A DNA stretch of 64,000 nt from Phoronis australis (Eukaryota > Phoronida > Phoronidae): assembly GCA_002633005.1 (NCBI GenBank), contig NMRA01000125.1, forward strand, positions 319,971-383,970, given 5' to 3'. Position 1 is the first letter of the stretch. Each line of letters starts with the position of its first letter. Shown here in pieces: positions 36,855 through 47,995 of the stretch. The translations under genes and the position numbers were made by a program. Under the pieces are notes generated by a model, which had not been told where the DNA came from, ran no database searches, and was given only the letters and a program-made list of their open reading frames with translations.

Positions 36855-39350
36855 ATGGTTAACATTAAGTGCGTGTCTATAAATGTCCGAGGCATTAATT
36901 CAGAAATAAAGTGAGCTCAACTCTTTAAATGATTGAAACAAAAGAATTATGACATAGTTTACTTACAAGAAACATACAGCGTCCCTGTTTCCGTTGATAA
37001 ATGGGAACGTGAGTGGAGTGGTCCGGTATATCACAGTTCTAGTCACGGCACTAATCATAATAAAGGCACTGCCATTTTAATTCATCCACGTTTGGATTTT
37101 GAACCATCTTTAGTCCAGAACGATACTTACGGTAGATACAATGTTCTCAATTGCAAAATTGCAGAACAAGATTTCATTTTACTCAATCTGTACTTTCTAA
37201 ATGAAACCAGGAAACAAGTCGAATTTCTGGATTTCATTAATTTAGAACTCCATAATTTTGTAAACAACCAAAGTAATCTTTGCGCTGATGATTTTAACTG
37301 CGCTCCCACAGACTTAGATAAGAAAGGAAAACTAGGTGTATTCCACGAAAAGTCCTGTAATACAGAACGTCAATTTTTTAAATCTAATTTCAAGTTGTAC
37401 GACGTATGGCGTGAAAATAACCCAGGTGTGAGGAAATACACTTGGAGGGATAAGACTATGTCATGCCAAAGTAGAATTGACGTGGCTAATTTCCAGAGAA
37501 GTAGCAGTAAAAGACGTTGCCATTATTATCGAGTTTGTGTTTTCAGACCACTCTGCCATTACTTTACATTTTGAAATATCCGAAAATGCGAAAGAGGTCC
37601 TGGTCTTTGGAAATTAAACACTAGTTATTTAAACGATACCAATTATATAAACAAAATAACTAATTGTGTCGAATTTTTTAGCATACAATACCGACATATT
37701 GAAGACAAAAATTTAGTGTGGGAATTAATTAAAATGCAAATAAGGAAAATTTCAATCTCTTTTGCAAAAGAGGTTGCAAAGAAGACCCCGGCGCTCTGAC
37801 GAAATTGTTTTAATAGAAAAAAATAACGCTTTGACAGCCAAGATGGAAAGCGACCCTTCAGAGGAATTAAAATGGGTTTACAAAAAGCCAAAATTGATTT
37901 GCAAATTATCCAGACCCAAAAAATTAAGGGCTCGATTTTGCGTATTAAAGCACAATGGGCAGAACAAGGCGAGAAGGGAAAATATTTCAAAAGACCTAGA
38001 GTTGCGCCACAGCAAGCAAAAACATATTAACGTCCTTAAAGATGGTGCTAAAACTATACATGATGCAGCAAGCATACGGAATATGCAAGTGAACTATTAC
38101 AAAAAACTTTACTCCGATATTGAAGAATGCAACGGAGAAAGAACGTATCCGATCGACCTTTTAAATTTACCAATGCTATCTCCTGCAGATTCTTACGATT
38201 TAGAAAAAAATCTAACAGAAGAAGAATTGTATGAATCTCTTTTAAAGAAAAATCCTAACAAGACGCCTGGTAATGATGGCATCAGCTATGAATTTTATAA
38301 AACCTTTTGGAAGGTAATTAAAGACCATTTATTGGGGAGCGTCACATACAGCTTTGGAAACGGTCACATGTCCAATTCACAAAAGCAAGGCGTAATCACG
38401 TTAATCCCAAAAAGTAAACAGTCCGAGGAAATACTATCTTCAGACAATTGGAGACCTATCTCTCTTTTGAACTATGACTATAAATAATAACTAAAACAAT
38501 CGCAAACAAAATATACAAATATATTGACAATTCAATTCATCCAGATCAAACATCCTTGCGGAAACGTTATATAGCCCAGAATATACGTGTAATTGACGAT
38601 ATGATTGAATTTTACAAAGAAAAGCACGCCCCGGTCACATTGTATTCCTCGATTTCAAGAAAGCGTACGATACTGTAAAGTGGGAGTTTTATTTCAGTCC
38701 TTAAAAGCTTTTAATTTTGGTGACGTTTTTATCGATAGAATCCGTACATTGTATTCTGGAATTTCGTCATGTGTGTTGAACAACGGATTTACATCACGGT
38801 ATTTTAACATAGAGAAAGGCCTCTGACACATCATATCAGAAGCAATGAATTAATTAGTGTCTTCACAATAGCCAATCACGTAATCAAAATCGCACAGTAT
38901 GCAGACGATACAGTTCTTTTCATTAAAGACATAGAATCTGGCAATAACTATTTTAGATTATTTTGGAACTCCACTTGAATTATGAAAAATGCCAAGGAAT
39001 GTTTGCCTCAACAATGCACTGAAATCGTAAACCACTTTACGGAATCAGCTGGCCCCAAAAGCCCATTAAAAGTCTAGGAATATTCTTTGGAGGAAAAGGA
39101 GATGACGCTGAAAAACTCAAAAGCTTAAAGACCTGTTCAATATTTGGAAAATACGAAATTTGTCCATAAAAAGCAGAATCTTCCTTACGAAAACTTTTGG
39201 TTTATCGAAACTCATTCATGTAGTGTCAACTGTGAGTATCACCAAAAAAGAATTCGTGAAGTTAATAAACTTATCGGAGAATTTATTTGGTTAAATAACC
39301 ACCAAAAAAATAAAGAAACTGTGACTATTTCGCAATATCACTAACATGGA
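36855..39350 (+). mobile_element. decayed L1/Tx1-like LINE, endonuclease and reverse-transcriptase ORF
   Basis: An ATG at 36855 opens the typical start of an APE endonuclease (SINVRGIN), interrupted by two TGA codons. 36933-37560 is a long open stretch with YLQET, GTAILIHP, LLNLYFLN and DDFNCAP. After a frameshift, 37762-38487 is open with TPGNDGISYEFYK and DNWRPISLLN, then FLDFKKAYDTV (about 38645) and YADDTV (about 38895), the RT catalytic motif. Frames change several times, segments are missing between motifs, and there is nothing convincing of the C-terminal third. It is a dead copy. Clade assignment (L1/Tx1) is from motif wording only. Confidence 0.88.
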
Positions 39351-41003
39351 ACTGATCAAGTTAAACTTCATTACTAGTTTTGTCATCGATATCCGAAACT
39401 CTCAGACTATCGATCACAAGTCGGTGAAGCTCGAGATATAGCGAGCAGGGGGAAGATCTATTCAGCCCGACTAATTAATTTAAACATTAGGTCACGTGAC
39501 ATGGACAGCAGGTGACGTGCAAACCGGACTTGAAACTGTTTGCGATATACAAAGTTAAAACATTTGCTGAAGGAACAGTTGCCAAATGTTCACACGATGC
39601 ATTTATGATGTCATGTGATACCTGTCACGAACTGTCAAGTGAAGAGATCATAATTCAAGGCGACACTTCCCCCGTTTTATTTACGCTTGTAATTACGTGC
39701 GTAATTTTATGGCGACACTTCCCCCAACGAACAGCCCATCATGAATTTATGCCGTTACAATTTAAAAAGAAGATTAAAACCTATGCCTTAAAGAATGAAT
39801 TAACGCTGTTGGTAATAATTAGTTTACGTACATTACGTACGCATCGTTCACCCACTTGGACAACGATATTTGACGGGATACGTCCTTAAAGGACCATTCA
39901 GTGTTGATTTCGTGCAACTCGGCAACAATACCGTCTTACAAATGTAGCGCTGTGTAGTATTGTACGTTTTAAACATGAAATTTGGTAAGAAGTTTGTGTT
40001 TTGGGCGTAAAAGAAATAATAACGCACTTTGTCATACTCGGGGTTTGTCCACGTACGTTGCTACTCAGTTGGCAGTAGGCCACTACGTGACATTTGGGGG
40101 ATTGATTTGATTCGATGAAACCATGTATTATGAATGCAATAGCTAGTATTCCGGGTCCGGTCTCTAATCTTTGTACTCGAAACGAACTCGAAACTATTTT
40201 TGGCAATTTTTCTGCTCCTTTTGTGCGAACTTAAGATAATTGGTTATCAGACTGTGCTCGAATACATTATAGTTTATGCATAGGAGTTTCTAGTTCAAGT
40301 TTGCCCTTGAAGACCCTTATGTTCGTGCTACAAACTCGAGTAAAAACTCGAAATTTCGAGTTCAAACTCGAACTTATTGCTTTAATATTGGGTTTACAAA
40401 CTGCGAACTAAGNCGACTGGAATACATCCACCCCGTTGTCACTAGCCTGCTGATGATGGCGGGAAATCCCGCGTCACTTAAGCTGATGTCGGGTGATTTT
40501 TTGAAAAATGTGTAATTAAAAAATATCGTATCGCCCCGTCAATTCTCGAAAAACTCAGACCAGAATCAATTATTTGTTTGACTTTTGATTTTGCACAAGG
40601 TACCCCAAGCACAGTGGTGGTATAAGCTTTAAAATATCTACAAAATGAGAAGTTTTTTACGAACAATTTTACAGTTGATGTTACGAAATATAGAGAAGGA
40701 ACATATTTACATTTATACAAAATGTCTTTTGGAAAACGGCGATAAACCAGTTTTGGGGACCTCCGGAGCAATATTGATTTCAAACAACGTAACGATTGTA
40801 CGAGAATGGTGATAAATAGGTTTGTACGATTTGGTCGGAAAGGACCGGAGAAGTATTGACGAATTAAACTAGCTATAGCAGCATCAGTTTCAACAATTTT
40901 TTGAAATTGAGAGATAACATGTCTTTAAATTGAACAACTGGCCAGCCATATGATTTTCGGAAGCATGTTTTGTAATTGTCAATGTAAATGCCCTGAGGAT
41001 TTA
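39351..41003. other. intergenic, nothing recognised apart from a short palindrome and a single N
   Basis: A perfect 18-bp palindrome (AACTCGAAATTTCGAGTT) lies at 40345-40362 among dispersed CTCGA repeats, GGCGGGAAATCCCGCG is near 40458, and a single N is at 40413. No supported gene. Confidence 0.5.
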
Positions 41004-41350
41004 GGTCAGTTTGCGATAAGGAATAAAACGTTAAGTTGCAGATGACTGGAAAAATGAATTTCGGGGAACTGTTTAATAGCACTCATATTCCTATGGTTAG
41101 CAAAAGCTTTGTCGTTGTACGAATACGATACCAATCACAACATAATGTCTTCAAGAACTTTACATTAAAAAACATGACTTTAGGTCAGTTTAAAGTAAGG
41201 AATAAAATAATTGTTGCCGACTGGAAAATAACATTTCGGGAAACTGTTCAATAGCAATCACATTCCAATGGTTAGCAGACGCTTTCTCGCTATACGAATA
41301 CGTTATCAATCACAACACAATGTTATCTAGAGCTTTACACTAAAAACCCT
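41004..41350. repeat. 179-bp tandem repeat, two units
   Basis: 41004 and 41183 start near-parallel units sharing GGTCAGTTT, GGAATAAAA, ACTGGAAAA, AACTGTT, ATGGTTAGCA and ACGAATACG in order. Moderately diverged, therefore old. Confidence 0.85.
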
Positions 41351-41740
41351 GGGGGTTATTTGGGGAAAATTGTAGCAATCAACGACGATGATCTATGGGA
41401 TAAAACTGCATGAACTAGCAACAAAAACATTAATAATGATAACAGGACTGTGTTATGGGAATTTCCCCCAAAAAGGCTGACACATTATTTACGCCTTCCA
41501 TAGGCCTTTGCAGCAAACTGCTTTAAATTTACTGCTCATACTCAGCAAGCCTATCGGCCGCTTTGGGGAATTTTGAAAGTGTTTTAATGTCTTTTGTTAT
41601 CTATGGCGTCTTCGGACGCAGAGAGTGAATCAGACGCGGTAGATTCGGATTAGACGTGAAAGTTTGAACAATCACGACTGGATTGCAGTTAAAACTACGG
41701 TAGCTGTAAAAGGACGCCACGGCAACTTTTTTCTCTGCTG

Positions 41741-41823
41741 CTAAGTCTATCAATAGACTTAGTAACTCTATCGATAAACTTGCTAACTCTATCAACAGAC
41801 TTACTATCTCTATCGAGACTAGT
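41741..41823. repeat. 21-bp minisatellite A, left arm, 4 units
   Basis: Four diverged units of the form GACTTACTAACTCTATCGATA lie just inside the element's outer TIR. The corresponding right-arm array (63552-63872) has about 15 units. Confidence 0.85.
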
Positions 41824-42297
41824 TTATAGGATATATTTTTAAAGTGAGCCTAACAAGCGTCAAATCCCAGTGAAAATCCATTTTCGTTGTAGGACTCCTC
41901 TCTCATGACTAGATTCTATCACCAGAGCCTTTTAATTGAAATTTAATTTGTTTATTGCCACTTGTTCATTGCGTTTTGTCCCGTACTCACTTGAGGTCTT
42001 ATAATAAATAATTGCTCAATGACGAATTCAAACATTTAGTTTCTATGCTACACTTCTCATTTATACATACAATTTTGATACCAGATGTGAATGTTTGCAG
42101 TGAAACGCAAATTGATGTGCGACAACCATTCCGTGGTGCATATCATCAATAAGACTTCCTCTAAGGACCCTAACATTATTCGCCTCGTCCGACGCCTGGT
42201 CCTCTCTACCCTACACCATAATATCCATTTCAAGGCCAAACACATCCCTGAAAAACTAATTTCATTGCCGATAAGTTGTCTCGCTTTCTTTTCCAGG

Positions 42298-43284
42298 ATG
42301 CCTTTTCCATGGCTCCATGGCTCTCTCCAACACCGACCACAGTTCCACAGCACCTCCTTACGTTCGCTCCTCCGGGCGTCTCTTGCTCCATCCACCATCT
42401 CCACTTACCATCGCGTCTTTTCACATTTTCTCCATTACCATTCCTCATAAGCATGCCCCTTGCCTGTGTTTCCTGTCTCCACATCGACCTTAGCTTCTTA
42501 CATAGCACATCTCTTCTCGTCTGGCTTAACTGCATCTACCATCTCTACCTATGTCTCCGCCATTGGTTTCATTCATAAACTGGACTCCTTACCTGACCCT
42601 ACCTCCTCTTTTCTGGTCAAGAAAATTCTGAAGGGGGTGTCCAATTCGCGGCCATCCGTGGACACCCGGCTCCCCATAACTACACCTATTCTTCACCGCC
42701 TTCTTAACGCCCTGCCCTCTGCTCTCAACTCTCATTTCCATGCATCTCTCTGTGCCGCTATGTTTTCCACTGCCTTTCACGCCTTCCTTCGTGTTAGCGA
42801 ATTTACTGTCGCCACCTCTGCCTCATCCCCATTCTCTGTCCTCCAGGTCTCGGATGTCTCAGTCACGTCTTCGTCCATGTCTCTCACTATCTCCCACTTC
42901 AAACATCACGATCACACCCCTAACATTCTCGTTATCCCCCGTTCTACTGGTCCCCATTGCCCTGTTGCAACCCTTCAACACTACCTCACTCTCTCCAACC
43001 ACTCTTCTGGCCCTCTCTTCCAGTTACCTAATGGTTCCCCCATCACTCGCTCTTACTTCACTCGCCACCTTAACTTGGTACTTGGGTGCGTCGGTCTCGA
43101 TCCTCAACGCTATAAATCTCATAGTTTTCGTATTGGTGCAGCCACCTCCGCTGCTAACCTCCAAATTCCGGACTCCACCATCCAGCGTATGGGTCGCTGG
43201 AAGTCTGACGCGCTCAAGAACTACATTCGTCTCTCCTCCTTAAACTTGCCCGTTGCTAACGTTCCCACACCTTCATTGACATGA
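42298..43284 (+). pseudogene. DIRS tyrosine recombinase, one in-frame stop
   Basis: ATG at 42298, TAA at 42448-42450, then open for 274 codons from 42460. The N-terminal part has LLRASLAPSTISTYHRVF, the core-binding pattern of tyrosine recombinases. Numbering from 42460, the catalytic set is present: R111 (in FLRVSEF), H221-x-x-R224 (HSFRIG), W247 (GRWKSD) and Y255 (KNYIR). Such enzymes resolve and integrate circular intermediates of DIRS elements. With the stop and truncation the copy is presumably dead. Confidence 0.85.
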
Positions 43285-43298
43285 TCATCCACCACCCA

Positions 43299-43506
43299 GG
43301 GGTAGCTCTGCCAGTCAGTGCTTCCCCTCCTTACACCACCTCTTCATCCTGGGGCATCTGTATTGCCAGTGCCCCCCCTCGCTCACCACTCCCTTTTCAT
43401 CGCGGGGCACCTGTATTGCCAGTGTCCCATTCATAGGCACCTGTATTGCCAGTGTCTCTTTCACTCACACCATTTCTCACCCTCGGACGCCTGTATTGCC
43501 AGTGTC
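43299..43506. repeat. 15-bp motif repeats in the DIRS 3' tail
   Basis: CTGTATTGCCAGTG occurs four times (about 43358, 43408, 43441 and 43491) at uneven spacing of about 33-50 bases, in pyrimidine-rich sequence after the recombinase stop. A degenerate related motif is at about 43303. Confidence 0.8.
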
Positions 43507-45162
43507 CTAATTCCCTTATTCCCCATTTTCATTGCCACGCCCTTTCCACTCACCTTTTTGGGGTTCTCCCTCCCGGGCAGTCTTTCCCGCCCCTTTTACA
43601 TTTGTTGTTGGTTTACCTCATGCCCTATTATGGGTTATTCTATACTTAGCTTTTTTNGCCCCCTTTTTCTTATGCTACTTTTCTCCGCCTCGTTCGCTCT
43701 CCCTTGGGTGGGCGGATGCATCCTTCTGCTGCATCTGTGGCAGATTGTCACCCACCTTTACAGTTCAACATGTTATATAACTTTTGTAATTACCGATATC
43801 TGTAGTAGTTTAATTTGTCATAATATATATGACCTTTTATCTCAACTACACGTGTTGTTTCACTGTAAACTAGCTTCGGTATCGCTTCGCAGTTAGCGCA
43901 TGTAAATGCATTTATTGTAAAAATAAAGCTCTTAAATCCAGTAGCTCCATATCACTCAATAACAACAAGGCTCAAAAAGTATCAATACTGTCGTACTGGC
44001 AAGTGCACAAGTGACGACCTGATTGCACATGTGATATTATAAACCGGCGGTTTAAACATGGCACCTCGTTGCAATGGTCAGCACACTTTCAAAAATAGAG
44101 CTATTGCGATAGGTCTAACCTTCTGAAAGTAACGAATCCGGACTCCTTATAAAATCCTTCTCACACGTACGTGCATCTTGCTTATAGTTACCGCATCACC
44201 ATATGTATATACATGTATAACAAAAGAAATCGTATTCCAATTTTGTTGAAACACAAAGGATATAAATCCATCTCACATCTATCTAACTTACAGTTAGTAC
44301 ATGTACCAATACCCTCAAAAAGTACTTTGAACTTAACAATACGCAACACAATAAATCAGCATGTACGTTATAGAAGCTTTTCTACTAAAACAAAACAATT
44401 TCAACAGCTCAGCAGTCTGTTCGGTGCCTCCATATGAGTTCTTGAGCCACAGCAAAAACCCAGCATACTGTCAGACTTGAAACCATCAGTGCAGTGATCT
44501 AAGAACCATGATTTTAGACGATATTGGAAACGTATTAGCAACGAGTGACTCTGAAAACTAGCTCAAGAGTATCTTGTTTACCCAGATACTGACAAACCCA
44601 AAACAAACTTTTAAACCATAGAATTGTAAGGTATAAAAATGGTCGCCAATTTCCATGTCACACAGCAAATATAGAGGCTGTGCACTTCGGGATAATGGCT
44701 GATAAAGTCAAGCCAAAATGAGTTAGCCCTGTCTACATCTGTATTGTATGCCGACACAAGGCGGACCAGCTGTTTATTATTCCGTAGCAACCCCCTGTTG
44801 GAGGTATGGCAGATATAAAACATCAGGGGATTCATACTCATACACGATCATTTAACTACTCAGATTAACCGCAGCACCTTGGCTGTGTTGTGGGACATGG
44901 TACATCGCAGACTCCACGATCAATAGTAAGCAGTTCAGCAACACTCACCATCTTAGCATAGAGAGCTCGTCTAACAGACCAAACAAATCACCTCAAAAGG
45001 ACAATGAGCAATTCCTCCACGGAAGCTTGATTAATGAGCTATATAAATATGTAGATATTTATCTCATTGAGCTTGATGATCATACAAGCGAGGCACCAAC
45101 TGAACCTCGGTCTCGTTACAAATGTCGTCTGCTGACTGATGCCTTGATGGAGAACTAAGTTA

Positions 45163-45265
45163 ACACTATCGAAAGAGATAGTAAGTCTATCGAGAGAGTT
45201 AGTAAGTCTATCGATAGAGATAGTAAATCTATCGATAGAGATAACAATTCTATCGATACAGATAG
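45163..45265. repeat. 21-bp minisatellite B, left arm, about 5 units
   Basis: Units of AGTCTATCGATAGAGATAGTA type, adjoining the inner TIR of the left-arm element. The palindromic core is TCTATCGATAGA. Confidence 0.88.
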
Positions 45266-45302
45266 AAAAAAGTTGACGTGCCGTCCTTTTACAGCCACCG
45301 TA

Positions 45303-47568
45303 TGTAAGTAACTTCGTCAGGGCATTAGTATGAGTTGTTTTTTAATTTATGTCGAACAATGAATATTATCTCACCAATGAGCACCGATCATCTTGGTGAT
45401 AGGACCTTCATAAATGGCTATATATTCATCAAATCCATTCCTAACTACTCAAAGTTTCACTTCTGTCGGTGCAATAAAGAGACAGTTTGGAATCATGAGA
45501 CTTTTTGTAAGTATCAACTGCACGACTGTTATGCCGGTCATTCTTAAAATGGTCCCATTAATATTTCGAATACGAAAGCGAGGCTAAGCACGACAATGAT
45601 GTAATCGTTCATTATACATAATTTAACTTTTGGATTCTTCGAAGAGGTCCCCAAAAATACTCGTTAACTCCAGGAACGAACAATGAAAGAAATGATTCAA
45701 ATATCAAGGAGAAAGTTCATTTATCGCGTAGGTAGCTGTTGTGCGCAAGTTAAGTCTGGGCCTCACCGTCTGTCGTAGTCTCATTTTAAAATGTAAACCT
45801 GGCGTGCGTTCAGTAGACGCTAGGACTTACGCTAGGACCTAGCTAAAACCTAGTCAAAGTCACGTGTTTTCATTTGAAATGCACGGCAATGTCTCACGTA
45901 ATCTCGCGAAATCTTGCTTTTTAGCGAGGTCCTAGCGTTACTGAACGGGAGCCTGGCTTGTGTAAGAGGCTTTATAGTAAAATCAAAAATGTTGATTGCA
46001 TTGGGTACAATAAATCTTGTGAATATTTTGAATGAACAAAACACTTCAGTAGGACGAGGTTACCAATCTGCTGGACACCTAAGAGCACTAAGCTATCTAA
46101 CTGCGCAAGGAATCTTCATGGCTTAATTCTTATTCCGATTTGCCCGGCAAATTTCGAAAGAGGCCTGTCCATGCTAACCTGGTTCCTCAGTTCGTTTTTG
46201 GTGGGAAAAGTAAAGCCGTTCTCTGTAAATTTTAGCTTTGCAGTTGCTGAAAGAAACACATCACTATCTGTTAACGTTGACTGCCTGACGATTCAGTTAT
46301 TAGGTCGCTTTTGCGCGGAGCGAGTTGTAACGACGCCAGTTAACCTCTGTCAGTGTATTTTCAGAACGATATCGTAAACTGGACCACCACGGAAGTCGAT
46401 AACAAGAAGCCAGTCCGCGTAAGCTCGGGTTGAACATTTGAAATTCCAAGAAATCATGTAGAATTCCAATTATTATGCCGCTTTTAGAAGAGTCCCGGGC
46501 TTTTAGCATTATTACGATGTGTAAACACCTGTCCCAAAAATGAAGGGCAACCTAGAGGGGAAACCAAGGTTCTGTTGCCATTTTAGTCGACTGAACAATC
46601 TATGGAAACAATCCTAAAGAGCATTGTATCGCACCATCAGACTGTATATATTAAAACATACGTGATTATTTTGTTTACTTGAAATAAAAAATAATCTGGT
46701 TTAAAAATTGATTCGGATTTTCTCATTTTCTCATTTCATTGCAAAAATACTGGGACCAGGTTAGTATAAGTTGTCTGTTTTTGCTTCAACGATTACTCTG
46801 TGTACAGAGTTTTTAAAAACATCATTTCGGTGAATAGAAAACTTTTAAGTTGCTGGACCCGAATTTGGCGAATAAGACGACTAAAATTCAAATTATACAC
46901 TGAAACAAATCATGATCTTTGATCCGGGTTACAAAAATTCCCAAACCTTGTCCTTGCATTCTTTAGTAATGATCGCGGATCAGATCTTTCCACGGATTCC
47001 ATTTAATTTTTACACAACTATCGTTAAAAACTGCAAGGACGCGCGTGAATTGAAACATTCCTGTTATTGCTTAACCAATAATGGCATCGACAGACTCTAG
47101 TAATGCAATCAGTTCGCAGCCGTGCATCATCCAAGTGTGTATCTCGCGCTCGTGATAACTTGAAGAGCGTTATTTAGGTAGATTGAACCAAAGACATATT
47201 GTCCTTTATTAAGATTAAGTAAGAAAGTTTCACGTGAAACTGATCAGCCATTTCTGAGATCATTCGGAATGTTTTGGGTGTTTTCTTGAGGTTTTGAAAA
47301 TATCCAATTTGGGACATTTTTCTAGGATGCTACATCACCATAAGGGTAAGCAATCCCTGGAAGTTTTCTCAGTTTAAAGGCAAAATGACAACGCGGACGC
47401 GTGGCTTCTCAGTTGATTGGTTTCAAGTAAACTTATTGTTCAGTACGAGACAATTAATCGGCAAGGCAAATAGAAAGATTTGTGGGACATGACTTAGCTC
47501 TAAAATGAGATGTGTCACGAATCAATGACTGTGAGCCTGTAACAATATGTGGCCACTAACAACCTACA
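45303..47568. other. conserved inter-element region upstream of left lectin gene
   Basis: Matched by right-arm sequence (about 58231-61782) at roughly 90% by eye. It contains the 148-bp MITE and short frames that recur in both arms (45335-45547, 46171-46377, 46912-47100), none of them recognised. In the first, differences between arms are mostly amino-acid changing, so coding is not supported. Confidence 0.5.
45804..45951. mobile_element. 148-bp MITE with 6-bp target duplication, left arm only
   Basis: Inverted ends (CGTTCAGTA then CGCTAGGAC at the left; the same read from the right) flank a short AT-balanced core. CCTGGC lies on both sides (45798-45803 and 45952-45957). The right arm has a single CCTGGC and no insertion at the matching place. 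Confidence 0.82.
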
Positions 47569-47583
47569 TGATCAGGCAACGCT

Positions 47584-47995
47584 ATGACTCCAACTCGCTT
47601 TCGGTCACAACATTTTGTAACGACTTTTTCACAGGTTTTGCTAATCGTTGCGAGCTTAGTGACCTGTTCCCATGCTTGGAGACGGTGGGTGACCTGGTCT
47701 AAAGCCTGCGACGACGGCTACATTCGATATCGACGTTCATGCTACAAGTTCGTTAGCGCTTCACTGAACTGGTGGACGGCTATGGCGAAATGTCACGAGG
47801 AGGCCGCCCATCTTGTTACCATCTCCTCCAGAGGAGAACAATATTTTGTAGAAAGAGTCATATACCACACCCTCCTCAACGGAGGATCTTTCGCGAATAA
47901 ACGCCTGTGGATTGGCGGGAATGATCAACTGACCGAAGGGAGATTCATTTGGGAATCCAGCGGACGACGGCTTACCTATTCCAAGTATTACAAAG
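47584..47995 (+). CDS. C-type lectin left copy, exon with signal segment and first part of domain
   Basis: Open from ATG 47584 to donor GTGTGT at 47996. If the CACAG at 47630-47634 is used as an acceptor, the exon is 47635-47995 (361 bp), identical in length to the right-arm exon. Contains CDDGYIRY, SCYKF, MAKCHEE, LWIGGND and FIWESSG. Confidence 0.8.

Larger units (their letters stand above)
42113..43905 (+). mobile_element. 5'-truncated DIRS-type retroelement fragment inserted in left arm
   Basis: It begins inside an RNase H domain (CDNHSVVHIINK, RLVRRLV, then IADKLSRFLF after a one-base frame change) and continues with a tyrosine-recombinase ORF and a 3' non-coding tail. The right arm near 63252 holds the uninterrupted site, so the junctions are read directly: left flank CGCAAAT, right flank AAATGCATTT. 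AAAT occurs at both junctions and once in the empty site, compatible with a 4-bp duplication or microhomology. The reverse transcriptase and 5' repeats are absent. Confidence 0.85.
41696..45302. mobile_element. TIR element with minisatellite ends, left-arm copy (carries DIRS insertion)
   Basis: The ends are inverted: CGGTAGCTGTAAAAGGACG at the left and, read from the right end, CGGTGGCTGTAAAAGGACG, each followed by a CACGGCAACTTTTTT-like segment and then the 21-bp minisatellite. Both ends are flanked by TA. Without the inserted DIRS fragment it is about 1.8 kb. There is no transposase frame; the only sizeable internal frame (44611-44841, -) is unrecognised. The element is probably non-autonomous. 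It could instead be described as two minisatellites that share flanks, but the TIR match argues for an element. Confidence 0.72.

Noticed and set aside
42276-43243. Other-frame and antisense open frames within the DIRS fragment
   Set aside because: Pyrimidine-rich coding sequence keeps several frames open; the recombinase motifs fix the real frame (42298/42460).
45335-45547. 70-codon frame with a Cys-rich end conserved in both arms
   Set aside because: Differences between arms are mostly amino-acid changing in its first half and the conserved end is equally explained by recent duplication; a GTAAGTAT donor-like site interrupts it.
46171-46377. 68-codon frame with a hydrophobic N-terminus in both arms
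   Set aside because: Not recognised; arm-to-arm similarity is no higher than in the surrounding non-coding sequence as far as I can judge.
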